From Pseudomonas sp. B33.4 (lineage in GTDB: Bacteria; Pseudomonadota; Gammaproteobacteria; Pseudomonadales; Pseudomonadaceae): 64,000 nt of DNA. Made by a program: the position numbers and the translations under genes. Of this stretch, positions 55,529 through 64,000 are shown one piece after another; position 1 is the first letter of the stretch, and every line of letters starts with the position of its first letter. A model generated the notes under the pieces. That model saw nothing but the letters and a program-made list of their open reading frames with translations, did not search any database and had not been told where the DNA came from. The DNA lies in NCBI RefSeq assembly GCF_034555375.1, contig NZ_CP140706.1, positions 921,001 to 985,000 of the forward strand, given 5' to 3'.

Positions 55529-55583
55529 GAATACCAAAGAAGATTCACCCGCGCATAAAAATAATCAGTGGGAGTACATCTAC

Positions 55584-56948
55584 ATGCAATCGTCCAAGCC
55601 GACTCACGTCCGCTATTTGATCCTGCTCATGCTGTTTCTGGTGACCACGATCAACTACGCCGACCGCGCCACGATCGCCATCGCCGGCTCCAGCCTGCAA
55701 AAAGATCTGGGCATCGACGCGGTCACCCTCGGCTACATCTTCTCCGCATTCGGTTGGGCCTACGTGGCCGGGCAGATCCCCGGTGGCTGGCTGCTCGATC
55801 GCTTCGGCTCGAAAAAAGTCTATGCCCTGAGCATTTTTACCTGGTCGCTGTTCACCGTGCTGCAAGGCTTTGTCGGTGAATTCGGCATGTCCACGGCGAT
55901 TGTTGCGCTGTTCATGCTGCGCTTTCTGGTCGGTCTGGCTGAAGCGCCGTCCTTCCCCGGTAACGCGCGCATCGTTGCGGCTTGGTTCCCGACTGCTGAG
56001 CGCGGTACCGCTTCGGCGATTTTCAACTCGGCGCAATACTTTGCCACCGTGTTGTTCGCACCGCTGATGGGCTGGATCGTTTACTCCTTCGGCTGGGAAC
56101 ACGTGTTCATCGTCATGGGCCTGTTCGGCATCGTCTTCTCGGGGATCTGGTTGAAGGTTATCCACAGCCCGCGTCAACATCCGATGGCCAACGAAGCGGA
56201 AGTGCAGTTCATCGCCGACAACGGCGGCATGGTCGACATGGACGTCAAGCAAGGCAAAAAGGCTGATGGCCCGAAGTGGGACTACATCCGTCAGTTGCTG
56301 ACCAACCGCATGATGCTTGGCGTGTATCTGGGTCAATACTGCATTAACGGCATCACCTATTTCTTCCTGACCTGGTTCCCGGTGTACCTGGTGCAAGAGC
56401 GTGGCATGACCATTCTCAAGGCCGGTTTCATCGCCTCGTTGCCGGCGATCTGCGGCTTCATCGGCGGCGTGCTCGGCGGGGTGATTTCCGATTACCTGTT
56501 GCGCAAAGGCCACTCGCTGACCTTCGCCCGCAAAGCACCGATCATCGCTGGCCTGCTGGTGTCGAGCAGCATCGTTGCCTGCAACTATGTCGATGTGGAA
56601 TGGATGGTGGTTGGCTTCATGGCTCTGGCCTTCTTCGGCAAAGGCGTTGGCGCATTGGGTTGGGCGGTGGTTTCCGACACCTCGCCAAAACAGATCGCCG
56701 GTCTGAGCGGTGGCCTGTTCAACACCTTCGGCAACATCGCTTCGATTACCACGCCGATCGTGATTGGCTACATCATCAGCTCCACCGGTTCGTTCAAGTG
56801 GGCGCTGGTGTTTGTCGGTGCCAACGCACTGGTGGCGGTGTTCAGCTATCTGGTCATCGTTGGCCCGATCAAACGCGTGGTACTCAAAGAGCCGCCAACC
56901 AATGGCGGTACTGAAGCCACCGGCAAATTGTCTCAAGCGCATTCCTGA
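55584..56948 (+). CDS. gudP: MFS glucarate/galactarate permease (GudP type)
   Basis: A 454-residue MFS symporter of the anion:cation (ACS) family with 12 membrane segments. Family signatures are [31 protein letters not shown] and [20 protein letters not shown]. It should import galactarate and/or glucarate with protons. It is followed 11 bp later by garD, so uptake and the first catabolic step are co-expressed. Confidence 0.92.
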   Translation: MQSSKPTHVRYLILLMLFLVTTINYADRATIAIAGSSLQKDLGIDAVTLGYIFSAFGWAYVAGQIPGGWLLDRFGSKKVYALSIFTWSLFTVLQGFVGEFGMSTAIVALFMLRFLVGLAEAPSFPGNARIVAAWFPTAERGTASAIFNSAQYFATVLFAPLMGWIVYSFGWEHVFIVMGLFGIVFSGIWLKVIHSPRQHPMANEAEVQFIADNGGMVDMDVKQGKKADGPKWDYIRQLLTNRMMLGVYLGQYCINGITYFFLTWFPVYLVQERGMTILKAGFIASLPAICGFIGGVLGGVISDYLLRKGHSLTFARKAPIIAGLLVSSSIVACNYVDVEWMVVGFMALAFFGKGVGALGWAVVSDTSPKQIAGLSGGLFNTFGNIASITTPIVIGYIISSTGSFKWALVFVGANALVAVFSYLVIVGPIKRVVLKEPPTNGGTEATGKLSQAHS

Positions 56949-56959
56949 GGAGCGGCGTC

Positions 56960-58513
56960 ATGCAGTTGATTGAACATTCCGACTCGCCGCGCCACATCCG
57001 CCTGCACGAGCGGGACAATGTGGTGGTAGTGGTCAACGACCAGGGCGCACCGGCCGGCACTGAATTTGCCGATGGCCTGGTGACGCTGGAATTCGTGCCG
57101 CAGAGCCACAAGGTCACTCTGGAAGACATTCCCGAGGGCGGCGAGGTGATTCGCTACGGTCAGGTGATTGGCTACGCGTTGCAGCCGATTCGTCGGGGCA
57201 GTTGGGTCAAGGAAGATCAACTGCGCATGCCGACCGCGCCGCCACTGGACAGCTTGCCGCTGTCCACCGAGGTGCCGGACGCGCAGGCACCGCTGGAAGG
57301 CTTCACGTTCGAGGGTTATCGCAACGCTGATGGCACCGTCGGCACGCGCAATATTCTCGGCATCACCACCACCGTGCAGTGCGTTACCGGCGTGCTTGAT
57401 CACGCGGTAAAACGCATCAAGGAAGAACTGCTGCCGAAGTACCCGCACGTCGATGACGTGGTGGCGCTGACTCACAGTTACGGCTGCGGCGTGGCCATTA
57501 CGGCCACCGACGCTTACATCCCGATTCGCACCGTGCGCAATCTGGCGCGCAACCCGAATCTGGGCGGTGAAGCGTTGGTGATCAGTCTGGGTTGCGAGAA
57601 ATTGCAGGCCGGGCAGGTGATGCATGAGGACGATGCGTCGGTGGATCTCAGCGATCCGTGGCTGTATCGCTTGCAGGATTCCAGTCACGGTTTTACCGAG
57701 ATGATCGAGCAGATCATGGCGCTGGCCGAAGTCCGTTTGAAGAAACTCGACCAGCGCCGCCGCGAAACCGTGCCGGCGTCCGAGCTGATTCTCGGCATGC
57801 AATGCGGTGGCAGCGATGCGTTTTCCGGGATCACCGCCAACCCGGCGTTGGGTTATGCCTCGGACTTGCTATTGCGTGCCGGGGCGACGGTGATGTTTTC
57901 CGAAGTCACCGAAGTGCGCGATGCGATTTACCTGCTGACTTCCCGCGCGCAAACCAAAACCGTCGCTGAAGAGCTGGTGCGCGAGATGGACTGGTACGAC
58001 CGTTACCTGGCCAAGGGTGAAGCGGATCGCAGCGCCAACACCACGCCGGGGAACAAGAAGGGCGGACTGTCGAACATTGTCGAGAAGTCGCTGGGCTCGA
58101 TCGTCAAATCCGGCAGCAGCGCGATCAATGGTGTGCTTGGCCCTGGCGAGCGCTTCAAGCAGAAGGGTTTGATTTTCTGTGCGACGCCGGCGAGTGATTT
58201 TGTCTGCGGCACTTTGCAGTTGGCGGCCGGGATGAATCTGCATGTGTTCACCACCGGGCGAGGTACGCCGTATGGTTTGGCGATGGCGCCAGTGGTGAAG
58301 GTTTCGACGCGGACGGAGTTGGCGCAGCGTTGGCCGGATCTGATCGACATTGATGCCGGGCGGATTGCCACCGGGCGCGCGACCATCGAGGAGTTGGGTT
58401 GGGAGTTGTTTCACTACTATCTGGATGTTGCCAGCGGCAAACAGCAGACCTGGGCGGAGAAGCACAAGCTGCATAACGACATTACGTTGTTCAATCCGGC
58501 GCCGATTACTTGA
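56960..58513 (+). CDS. garD: Galactarate dehydratase
   Basis: A 517-residue dehydratase of the GarD/UxaA-type (altronate-galactarate) family. It removes water from galactarate to give 5-keto-4-deoxyglucarate, the KdgD substrate. The N-terminal SAF-like domain ([16 protein letters not shown]) is followed by the catalytic part with [23 protein letters not shown] and [17 protein letters not shown]; the conserved cysteines and histidine may bind metal. TGAGGAG lies before the ATG. Glucarate itself would need another dehydratase, not seen here. Confidence 0.94.
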   Translation: MQLIEHSDSPRHIRLHERDNVVVVVNDQGAPAGTEFADGLVTLEFVPQSHKVTLEDIPEGGEVIRYGQVIGYALQPIRRGSWVKEDQLRMPTAPPLDSLPLSTEVPDAQAPLEGFTFEGYRNADGTVGTRNILGITTTVQCVTGVLDHAVKRIKEELLPKYPHVDDVVALTHSYGCGVAITATDAYIPIRTVRNLARNPNLGGEALVISLGCEKLQAGQVMHEDDASVDLSDPWLYRLQDSSHGFTEMIEQIMALAEVRLKKLDQRRRETVPASELILGMQCGGSDAFSGITANPALGYASDLLLRAGATVMFSEVTEVRDAIYLLTSRAQTKTVAEELVREMDWYDRYLAKGEADRSANTTPGNKKGGLSNIVEKSLGSIVKSGSSAINGVLGPGERFKQKGLIFCATPASDFVCGTLQLAAGMNLHVFTTGRGTPYGLAMAPVVKVSTRTELAQRWPDLIDIDAGRIATGRATIEELGWELFHYYLDVASGKQQTWAEKHKLHNDITLFNPAPIT

Positions 58514-58540
58514 TGGTTTTTTGAGGGGAGGAGCAAAAAC

Positions 58541-58721
58541 TACCCTCACCCCAGCCCTCTCCCGGGGGGAGAGGGGGCCGATCCGGGAATATTTAAGAAG
58601 TACATCGACCTGAAAGTGCTTTGCCGAATCCATAATCGACTCGGTCTTGCAGGTCGATGTATGACACAAGACACCTCGGTCAGTCCCCTCTCCCTCGGGG
58701 AGAGGGTTAGGGTGAGGGGCT
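58541..58721. repeat. About 180-bp REPIN/MITE-like element, copy 2
   Basis: Inverted copy of the element at 11759-11938: same CCTCACCCCAGCCCTCTCCC ends and the interior landmarks ACATCGACCTG and the complement of GATTATGGATTCGG. Confidence 0.8.
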
Positions 58722-58779
58722 TTTGACGCTTTTGGCTTATCATTAGCCCCCTAACGACGCTCACCCAAGGCTCCCCGGC

Positions 58780-59721
58780 ATGCTGGCAATTTTCCTCGAA
58801 ACCCTGAACATCACCGCGCCGGTGTTTGCCATGCTGTTTCTCGGTGTGTTGCTCAAGCGCATCGACTGGATCAACGACAACTTCATCCACACCGCGTCGT
58901 CGCTGGTGTTCAACGTGACCATGCCGGCGCTGCTGTTTCTCGGCATTCTGCACGCCGATCTGCATGCTGCGCTGCAACCGTCCCTGCTGATCTACTTCTC
59001 CCTCGCCACGCTGGTGAGTTTTGCCCTGGCCTGGGGGTGGGCGATTTTCAAATGCCCGCGTGAAGATCGCGGCATCTACACCCAAGGCGCGTTTCGCGGC
59101 AATAACGGCGTGATCGGTCTGGCACTGGCGGCGAGCATGTACGGCGATTACGGGATTTCCCTCGGGGCGATTCTCGCAGCGTTGGTGATCCTGTTTTACA
59201 ACACCCTGTCGACCATCGTGCTGGCGGTGTACAGCCCGGTGATCAAGTCCGATCCGTGGAGCATCTGCAAAAGCGTGTTCAGCAATCCGCTGATCATCAG
59301 CGTGATTGCGGCGGCGCCGTTTGCCTATTTCAAAATTGGCTTGCCGGGGTGGCTGGAGACGTCAGGTCAGTATCTGGCGCAGACCACCTTGCCGCTGGCG
59401 CTGATCTGCATTGGCGGCACGCTGTCACTGGCGGCGTTGCGCAAGAGCGGTAGCATGGCGCTCAGTTCCAGCCTGGTGAAGATGATCGGTTTGCCGGTGC
59501 TGGCGACGCTGGGGGCGTGGTTATGGGGATTTCGCGGCGCGGAGTTGGGGATTCTGTTTCTGTACTTCGGCAGCCCGACGGCGGCGGCGAGTTTTGTCAT
59601 GGCCCGGGCGGCGCAGGGCAATCATGAGCTGGCGGCGGCGATTATCGTGATGACGACGTTGATGGCGGCGATTACCACCAACGTCGGGATCTTCGTTTTG
59701 CAGTGGGGTGGGTGGATATAA
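58780..59721 (+). CDS. AEC-family (auxin efflux carrier-like) transporter
   Basis: A 313-residue membrane protein with about ten segments. It begins LNITAPVFAMLFLGVLLKR and has FRGNNGVIGLALA and LPLALICIGGTLSL, typical of bacterial AEC/MdcF-like carriers for small organic acids. The substrate is unknown. It is a single gene between repeats; nearness to galactarate genes may be chance, because a repeat element lies between. Confidence 0.9.
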   Translation: MLAIFLETLNITAPVFAMLFLGVLLKRIDWINDNFIHTASSLVFNVTMPALLFLGILHADLHAALQPSLLIYFSLATLVSFALAWGWAIFKCPREDRGIYTQGAFRGNNGVIGLALAASMYGDYGISLGAILAALVILFYNTLSTIVLAVYSPVIKSDPWSICKSVFSNPLIISVIAAAPFAYFKIGLPGWLETSGQYLAQTTLPLALICIGGTLSLAALRKSGSMALSSSLVKMIGLPVLATLGAWLWGFRGAELGILFLYFGSPTAAASFVMARAAQGNHELAAAIIVMTTLMAAITTNVGIFVLQWGGWI

Positions 59722-59725
59722 AGGC

Positions 59726-59808
59726 AAGATCAAAAGATCGCAGCCTGCGGCAGCTCCTACAGGAGACCGCATTTCCATGTAGGAGCTGCCGAAGGCTGCG
59801 ATCTTTTA
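59726..59808. repeat. REP-type inverted pair (CTGCGATC class)
   Basis: Starts at AAGATCAAAAGATCGCAG; the mirrored half ends at CTGCGATCTTTTAG and touches the stop codon of the minus-strand gene at 59806. It sits between convergent genes. Confidence 0.85.
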
Positions 59809-60183
59809 GCTTTTCTCGTAACTGTCGATCACTTCCTGCGCCGCACGAAACGCATCGATCGCCGCCGGCACGCCGGCATACACCGCACAATGCAGCAATG
59901 CCTCGCGAATCTCGTCCACCGTGCAGCCATTGTTCAGCGCACCGCGCACGTGGCCCTTCAATTCTTGCGGGCACTTCAGCGCCGTCAACGCGGCGAGGGT
60001 GATCAGGCTGCGGGTTTTCAGCGGCAGGCCTTCGCGATTCCACACGCCACCCCAGGCATGCTCATTGACGAAATCCTGCAGCGGCTGGGTGAACTCGGTG
60101 GCGTTGCCCAGCGCGCGATCAACAAATGCATCGCCCATTACCTGGCGGCGGATTTCAACCCCGGACTTCTTCGATTCGGTCAT
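59806..60183 (-). CDS. Carboxymuconolactone decarboxylase family protein (PcaC-like)
   Basis: A 125-residue protein resembling PcaC of the beta-ketoadipate pathway: EIRRQVMGDAFVDRAL, AWGGVWNREGLPLKTRSL, LNNGCTVDEIREALLHCAVYAGVPAAIDAFR. The CXXC motif of AhpD-type peroxidases is absent. There are no other pca genes here, and its start overlaps the antiporter stop by 4 bp, so the physiological reaction may differ from PcaC's. Confidence 0.87.
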   Translation of the reverse strand: MTESKKSGVEIRRQVMGDAFVDRALGNATEFTQPLQDFVNEHAWGGVWNREGLPLKTRSLITLAALTALKCPQELKGHVRGALNNGCTVDEIREALLHCAVYAGVPAAIDAFRAAQEVIDSYEKS

Positions 60184-61241
60184 GGTTTTTCACTCTTGTG
60201 GTGTTGGCGGCGCCAGGCGCGGATCGACGTGAACAGCAAAAACGTCAACAGCGTCGGCAGGACATAAAACAGCATCAGCCGCTCCAGCTTGCCGGCCAGC
60301 GGCATGCCGGTGGTGAACGACACCACGTGCAGCCCGTAAACGAGATACAAACCGAGCAGCAACAAACCTTCGGCGCGCGTTACCCGATAGCCGGAATAGA
60401 ACACCGGCAGGCATAACGCGGCGACGCCGAGCATCACCGGCAGGTCGAAATCCAGTGCGTTCGGCGATACCGACAGCGGTGTCGGCGCAATCAGTGCGGT
60501 CAGGCCGAGCACCCCGAGCAGATTGAACAGGTTGGCGCCGATCACGTTGCCCACGGCGATGTCGCGTTGCCCGCGCAATGCCGCGATCAGCGAGGTTGCC
60601 AGTTCCGGCAGAGAGGTGCCGACGGCGACCACGGTCAGGCCGATCACTCGCTCGGAGAATCCCAGATCCGTGGCCACCACGACGGCAGCGCTCAGCAGCA
60701 GATGCCCGGCGAATACCAGCATTGCCAGACCGATAACGATCATCAGCAAGCTGCTGATCCACGAGGCTTGCACTGCTTCGGCATGTTCCGAGTGCGGCCG
60801 CGTCGAGTGCCGCGATTGCCGTAGCAGCAGGCCGAGGTACAACGCCAGTGCACCCAGCAGCAGGAGGCCGTCGAAGCGACCGATCTCTTCATTCCAGGCC
60901 AGGACGAACACCAGCAGGGTGGCACCGATCATCAGCGGAATATCGAGCCGCACCAGTTGCCGCGAGACGCGCAGCGGAATGATCAGCGCCGACAGGCCGA
61001 GGGTGACGAGGATATTGAAGATACTGCTGCCGACCACGCTGCCGACCGCAATGTCCGGGTTGTGCGCTAACGCTGCCTGCAGGCTGACGGCCATTTGCGG
61101 CGCGCTGCTGCCAAGGGCGACGATGGTCAGGCCGATGATCAGCGGCCGCACATGCAGGCGCGCCGCCAGACGCACCGCTGCGCGTACCATCAGTTCGGCG
61201 CCGAAGATCAGCAGGCACAGGCCGGCCAGCAGTTCGATCAC
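60180..61241 (-). CDS. Calcium/sodium antiporter (YrbG/CaxA-like)
   Basis: A 353-residue CaCA-superfamily exchanger with about ten membrane segments and the two alpha repeats. Repeat 2 is canonical (GLTVVAVGTSLPELATS, GNVIGANLFNLLG). Repeat 1 reads GLTIVALGSSAPQMAVS, so the usual GTSLPE acidic residue is replaced by Q, although GSVVGSSIFNIL follows normally. That may alter ion coupling. The start is a GTG at 61241 without a clear ribosome-binding site. It is co-transcribed with the PcaC-like gene. Confidence 0.88.
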   Translation of the reverse strand: MIELLAGLCLLIFGAELMVRAAVRLAARLHVRPLIIGLTIVALGSSAPQMAVSLQAALAHNPDIAVGSVVGSSIFNILVTLGLSALIIPLRVSRQLVRLDIPLMIGATLLVFVLAWNEEIGRFDGLLLLGALALYLGLLLRQSRHSTRPHSEHAEAVQASWISSLLMIVIGLAMLVFAGHLLLSAAVVVATDLGFSERVIGLTVVAVGTSLPELATSLIAALRGQRDIAVGNVIGANLFNLLGVLGLTALIAPTPLSVSPNALDFDLPVMLGVAALCLPVFYSGYRVTRAEGLLLLGLYLVYGLHVVSFTTGMPLAGKLERLMLFYVLPTLLTFLLFTSIRAWRRQHHKSEKP

Positions 61242-61287
61242 GCTGATCAGGGGTAAGTCGGCTAGTCCGAAAATGGTCGGCGCTCCA

Positions 61288-61662
61288 TCAGTCGTCGAGG
61301 GCTTGCACGCGAACCCGTGCGGTGCCGCTGCGCAGCATGCCGAGCTGTTCGGCGGCCTCGCGGGACACGTCGATCAGGCGTCCACGGGTATGCGGGCCAC
61401 GATCATTGATGCGGACCACGACGGACTCATCGTTTTTCAGGTTGGTGACCTTCACCCGCGTGCCAAAGGGCAGCTGGCGGTGGGCGGCGGTCAGGGAATT
61501 CTGGTTGAACGCTTCGCCACTGGCGGTGCGTTTACCGTGGTGCTTGGCACCGTAATAGGAAGCGACGCCGGTCTGGTCGTAACCGTGCGGGTCGATGGTG
61601 TCGGTGCTGGCGCAACCGGCCAGCAAGGAGAGCAGGGCGCAGCTGATGAACAAACGCTTCAT
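61288..61662 (-). CDS. RlpA-type septal/peptidoglycan lipoprotein
   Basis: A 124-residue double-psi beta-barrel lipoprotein. The lipobox is LLAGC with C17. The mature domain has GVASYYGAKHHGKRTASGEAFN, LPFGTRVKVTNL and VRINDRGPHTRGRLIDVSREAAEQLG, with the aspartate and histidine pattern of RlpA lytic transglycosylases. It lacks the SPOR domain of full RlpA, so it is a short paralogue. Confidence 0.9.
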   Translation of the reverse strand: MKRLFISCALLSLLAGCASTDTIDPHGYDQTGVASYYGAKHHGKRTASGEAFNQNSLTAAHRQLPFGTRVKVTNLKNDESVVVRINDRGPHTRGRLIDVSREAAEQLGMLRSGTARVRVQALDD

Positions 61663-61683
61663 TCAAAGGTTTCCCGAATCAAA

Positions 61684-61775
61684 TGTGGGAGTGAGCCTGC
61701 TCGCGATAGCGGTAAGACAGTCAACCTTTCAGTGTCTGACATTGCGCTATCGCGAGCAGGCTCACTCCTACAGGG
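61684..61775. repeat. REP-type inverted pair (GTGAGC variant)
   Basis: TGTGGGAGTGAGCCTGCTCG and its complement flank about 45 bp between the rlpA-like gene and gatB. Confidence 0.85.
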
Positions 61776-61810
61776 TATGGAGCCAGGTTTGGGGGCTGGC
61801 TCCATTTTCA

Positions 61811-63256
61811 TCAGCCTTCGAGCTTGCTTTTCAGCAGTTCGTTCACTTGCTGCGGGTTGGCTTTGCCTTTCGACGCTTTCATCGCCTGACCCACAAAGAA
61901 GCCGAACATCTTGCCGCGTTTGGCTTCATCAGCCGCACGATATTGTTCAACTTGCTCGGCGTTGGCCGCGAGCATTTCGTCCAGTACGGCCGAGATCGCG
62001 CCGCTGTCGGTGACTTGCTTCAGGCCGCGTTTTTCGATGATCTCGTCTGCGCTGCCTTCGCCGTTGGCCATCGCTTCGAACACCACTTTGGCAATCTTGC
62101 CGGAGATGGTGTTGTCCTTGATGCGTTGTAGCATGCCGCCCAACAGTTCAGCGGAAACCGGCGACTCGTCGATGTCCAGGCCTTGCTTGTTGAGCAGGCT
62201 GCCCAACTCGACCATCACCCAGTTCGCCGCCAGTTTGGCGTCGCCGCCGATGGCTGCGACTTTCTCAAAGTAGTCGGCTTGCTCGCGGCTGGTGGCCAGC
62301 ACGCTGGCGTCATAGACCGACAGACCGAATTGCTCCTGGAAGCGCTCGCGTTTTTGCGGCGGCAGTTCCGGCAGGGTGGCACGCACCTCGCCGAGGAACG
62401 ATTCCTCGATAACCACCGGCAGCAGGTCCGGATCAGGGAAGTAACGGTAGTCGTTGGCTTCCTCTTTCGAACGCATCGGACGGGTTTCGTCCTTGTTCGG
62501 ATCGTACAGACGGGTCTGCTGGATCACTTTGCCGCCGTCTTCGATCAGCTCGATCTGACGCTGGATCTCGGAGTTGATCGCCTTCTCGATGAAGCGGAAC
62601 GAGTTGACGTTCTTGATCTCGCAGCGCGTGCCGAATTCAACCTGGCCTTTCGGACGGATCGACACGTTGCAGTCGCAACGCAGCGAGCCTTCGGCCATGT
62701 TGCCGTCGCAGATACCGAGGTAACGCACCAGTGCGTGGATCGCCTTGACGTAAGCCACGGCTTCCTTGGCGCTGCGCATGTCCGGCTCGGAAACGATTTC
62801 CAGCAGCGGCGTGCCGGCGCGGTTCAGGTCGATGCCGGTGGCACCGTTGAATTCTTCGTGCAGGCTCTTGCCGGCGTCTTCTTCCAGATGCGCGCGGGTA
62901 ATGCCGACACGTTTGACGGTGCCGTCTTCCAGGGCGATGTCCAGGTGACCCTTGCCGACGATCGGCAATTCCATCTGGCTGATCTGATAGCCCTTCGGCA
63001 GATCCGGATAGAAGTAGTTTTTACGGGCGAACACGTTGTGCTGACCGATCTCGGCGTCAATCGCCAGACCGAACATCACCGCCATGCGCACCGCTTCCTG
63101 GTTCAGCACCGGCAACACGCCGGGCATGCCCAGATCGATCAGGCTGGCCTGGGTGTTCGGCTCGGAGCCGAATGTGGTGGAACTACCGGAAAAGATTTTC
63201 GATCGGGTAGTGAGCTGAGTGTGAATCTCCAGCCCGATCACGACTTCCCATTGCAT
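61811..63256 (-). CDS. gatB: Asp/Glu-tRNA amidotransferase subunit B
   Basis: A 481-residue GatB, which phosphorylates the misacylated Glu-tRNA(Gln) or Asp-tRNA(Asn) before amidation. The start [53 protein letters not shown] and the YqeY-like C-terminal domain (about 330-481) are standard. It pairs with gatA upstream. gatC is presumably beyond the window. Confidence 0.97.
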   Translation of the reverse strand: MQWEVVIGLEIHTQLTTRSKIFSGSSTTFGSEPNTQASLIDLGMPGVLPVLNQEAVRMAVMFGLAIDAEIGQHNVFARKNYFYPDLPKGYQISQMELPIVGKGHLDIALEDGTVKRVGITRAHLEEDAGKSLHEEFNGATGIDLNRAGTPLLEIVSEPDMRSAKEAVAYVKAIHALVRYLGICDGNMAEGSLRCDCNVSIRPKGQVEFGTRCEIKNVNSFRFIEKAINSEIQRQIELIEDGGKVIQQTRLYDPNKDETRPMRSKEEANDYRYFPDPDLLPVVIEESFLGEVRATLPELPPQKRERFQEQFGLSVYDASVLATSREQADYFEKVAAIGGDAKLAANWVMVELGSLLNKQGLDIDESPVSAELLGGMLQRIKDNTISGKIAKVVFEAMANGEGSADEIIEKRGLKQVTDSGAISAVLDEMLAANAEQVEQYRAADEAKRGKMFGFFVGQAMKASKGKANPQQVNELLKSKLEG

Positions 63257-63278
63257 GTGTGTCTCCTAGCCTTTTGCT

Positions 63279-63411
63279 GGGGATTTTGAAACGTCGCGAG
63301 CGAAGGTAGGGCAAGGCGAAAACTGGCGAGTAAGCGGAGTTGACTTTAGTCAATGAGCATTACGAGCCAGTTTTCAACGCAGCATTACCGAGCGCAGCAG
63401 TTTCAAAACCC
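63279..63411. repeat. Imperfect long inverted repeat between gatA and gatB
   Basis: About 130 bp. TTTTGAAAC ... GCGAGCG ... AAAACTGGC on one side is mirrored by GCCAGTTTT ... GAGCGC ... GTTTCAAAA on the other. The centre GTTGACTTTAGTCAAT is itself palindromic. Its end overlaps the gatA stop codon. It may fold into a long hairpin in the gatAB transcript or be a degenerate mobile palindrome. Confidence 0.65.
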
Positions 63412-64000
63412 CTGCGGGGTGCGGGTGTGCCAGTCAGTGTGTAACTGATACTGGTGGGCAACGTTGAGCAAACGGCCTTCCTGGAAATACGGCGCGAGCA
63501 ATTGCACGCCAACCGGCAAACCGTCGACAAAACCGGCCGGCATCGACAGGCCCGGCAGGCCCGCGAGGTTGGCGGTGATGGTGTAGACGTCTTCCAGATA
63601 GGCTGCGACCGGGTCGCTGTTCTTGGCGCCAAGCTTCCAGGCCGGGTTCGGCGTGGTTGGGCCGAGGATGACGTCGACTTCATTAAAGGCCGCCATGAAG
63701 TCGTTCTTCACCAGGCGACGGATCTTCTGCGCTTTCAGGTAGTAGGCGTCGTAGTAACCGGCGGACAGCGCGTAGGCACCGACCATGATCCGGCGCTGGA
63801 CTTCCGGGCCGAAGCCTTCGCCACGGGAGCGTTTGTACAGGTCGATCAAGTCTTTCGGTTGCTCGCAGCGATGGCCGAAACGCACGCCGTCGAAACGCGA
63901 CAGGTTGGAAGAGGCTTCTGCCGGCGCGATCACGTAGTACGCAGGGATCGCGTGCTGCATGTTCGGCAGGCTGATTTCCTTGATCACGGCACCGAGCTTC
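63403..64000 (-). CDS. gatA: Asp/Glu-tRNA amidotransferase subunit A (3' part)
   Basis: The C-terminal roughly 199 residues of GatA, the amidase that liberates ammonia from glutamine for GatB. The frame is open to the window edge (in-frame codons continue beyond 64000), so the gene is cut by the window, not broken. Visible blocks are [41 protein letters not shown] and [14 protein letters not shown]. The catalytic Ser-Ser-Lys lies outside the window. Confidence 0.95.
   Translation of the reverse strand, partial: KLGAVIKEISLPNMQHAIPAYYVIAPAEASSNLSRFDGVRFGHRCEQPKDLIDLYKRSRGEGFGPEVQRRIMVGAYALSAGYYDAYYLKAQKIRRLVKNDFMAAFNEVDVILGPTTPNPAWKLGAKNSDPVAAYLEDVYTITANLAGLPGLSMPAGFVDGLPVGVQLLAPYFQEGRLLNVAHQYQLHTDWHTRTPQGF

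Noticed and set aside
59806..60183. AhpD-type peroxidase
   Set aside because: The CXXC catalytic motif is absent; the sequence follows PcaC instead.

Overview
The window is a chromosomal segment of a Pseudomonas, most likely of the P. fluorescens lineage. The evidence is the high-GC codon use, the many REP/REPIN-type intergenic hairpins, and blocks whose gene order I recall from P. aeruginosa: roxSR next to a large dpp operon, piuB-piuA-piuC, speC, and opuCD-CC-CB-CA. No rRNA, tRNA, CRISPR array, insertion sequence or prophage was recognised.

Layout. 1-4.2 kb: a methyl-accepting chemotaxis protein, then a TatD-type hydrolase and the fructose repressor Cra on the minus strand. 4.3-10 kb: the fruBKA fructose phosphotransferase operon, divergent from cra, with a textbook Cra operator between them. 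10-18.7 kb: a Tat-exported PhoD-type phosphatase, then a piu-type iron locus (flavoreductase PiuB, TonB receptor PiuA, dioxygenase PiuC, Sel1 protein). 18.7-22 kb: an AT-richer insert with a 738-residue protein that looks like a XaxA/YaxA-type and a XaxB/YaxB-type pore-forming toxin subunit joined in one chain, followed by an unrecognised helical protein. 22-23.5 kb: ornithine decarboxylase speC with a hairpin-bearing leader. 23.9-27.3 kb: an OpuC compatible-solute ABC transporter. 27.6-31.6 kb: prfC, an MFS permease and a small secreted acidic protein.

31.8-44.4 kb: a nine-gene peptide uptake locus on the minus strand. It has four DppA-like binding proteins, an OprD-family porin (OpdP-like) and DppBCDF. 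Peptides cross the outer membrane by the porin, are captured by one of four binding proteins, and are imported by one permease. 44.4-46.1 kb: a repeat-rich region and a small DUF6124-type gene behind a strongly structured leader. 46.3-50.9 kb: a SIMPL-domain protein, the redox two-component pair RoxS/RoxR, and an SbmA/YddA-like ABC transporter. 51-58.5 kb: a galactarate/glucarate utilisation locus (FCD-GntR regulator, kdgD, 2,5-dioxovalerate-type dehydrogenase, GudP-type permease, garD), interrupted by two small opposing paralogous genes. 58.8-64 kb: an AEC transporter, a Ca2+/Na+ antiporter with a carboxymuconolactone-decarboxylase-family gene, an RlpA-type lipoprotein, gatB and the 3' part of gatA, which runs off the window.

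The most unusual items are the single-chain XaxA-XaxB-like toxin with its partner gene, the DUF6124 leader RNA in which two hairpin loops can compete for one linker, and the small ORF ending inside a terminator-like hairpin upstream of speC. All family assignments were made by reading the sequence, without database searches.
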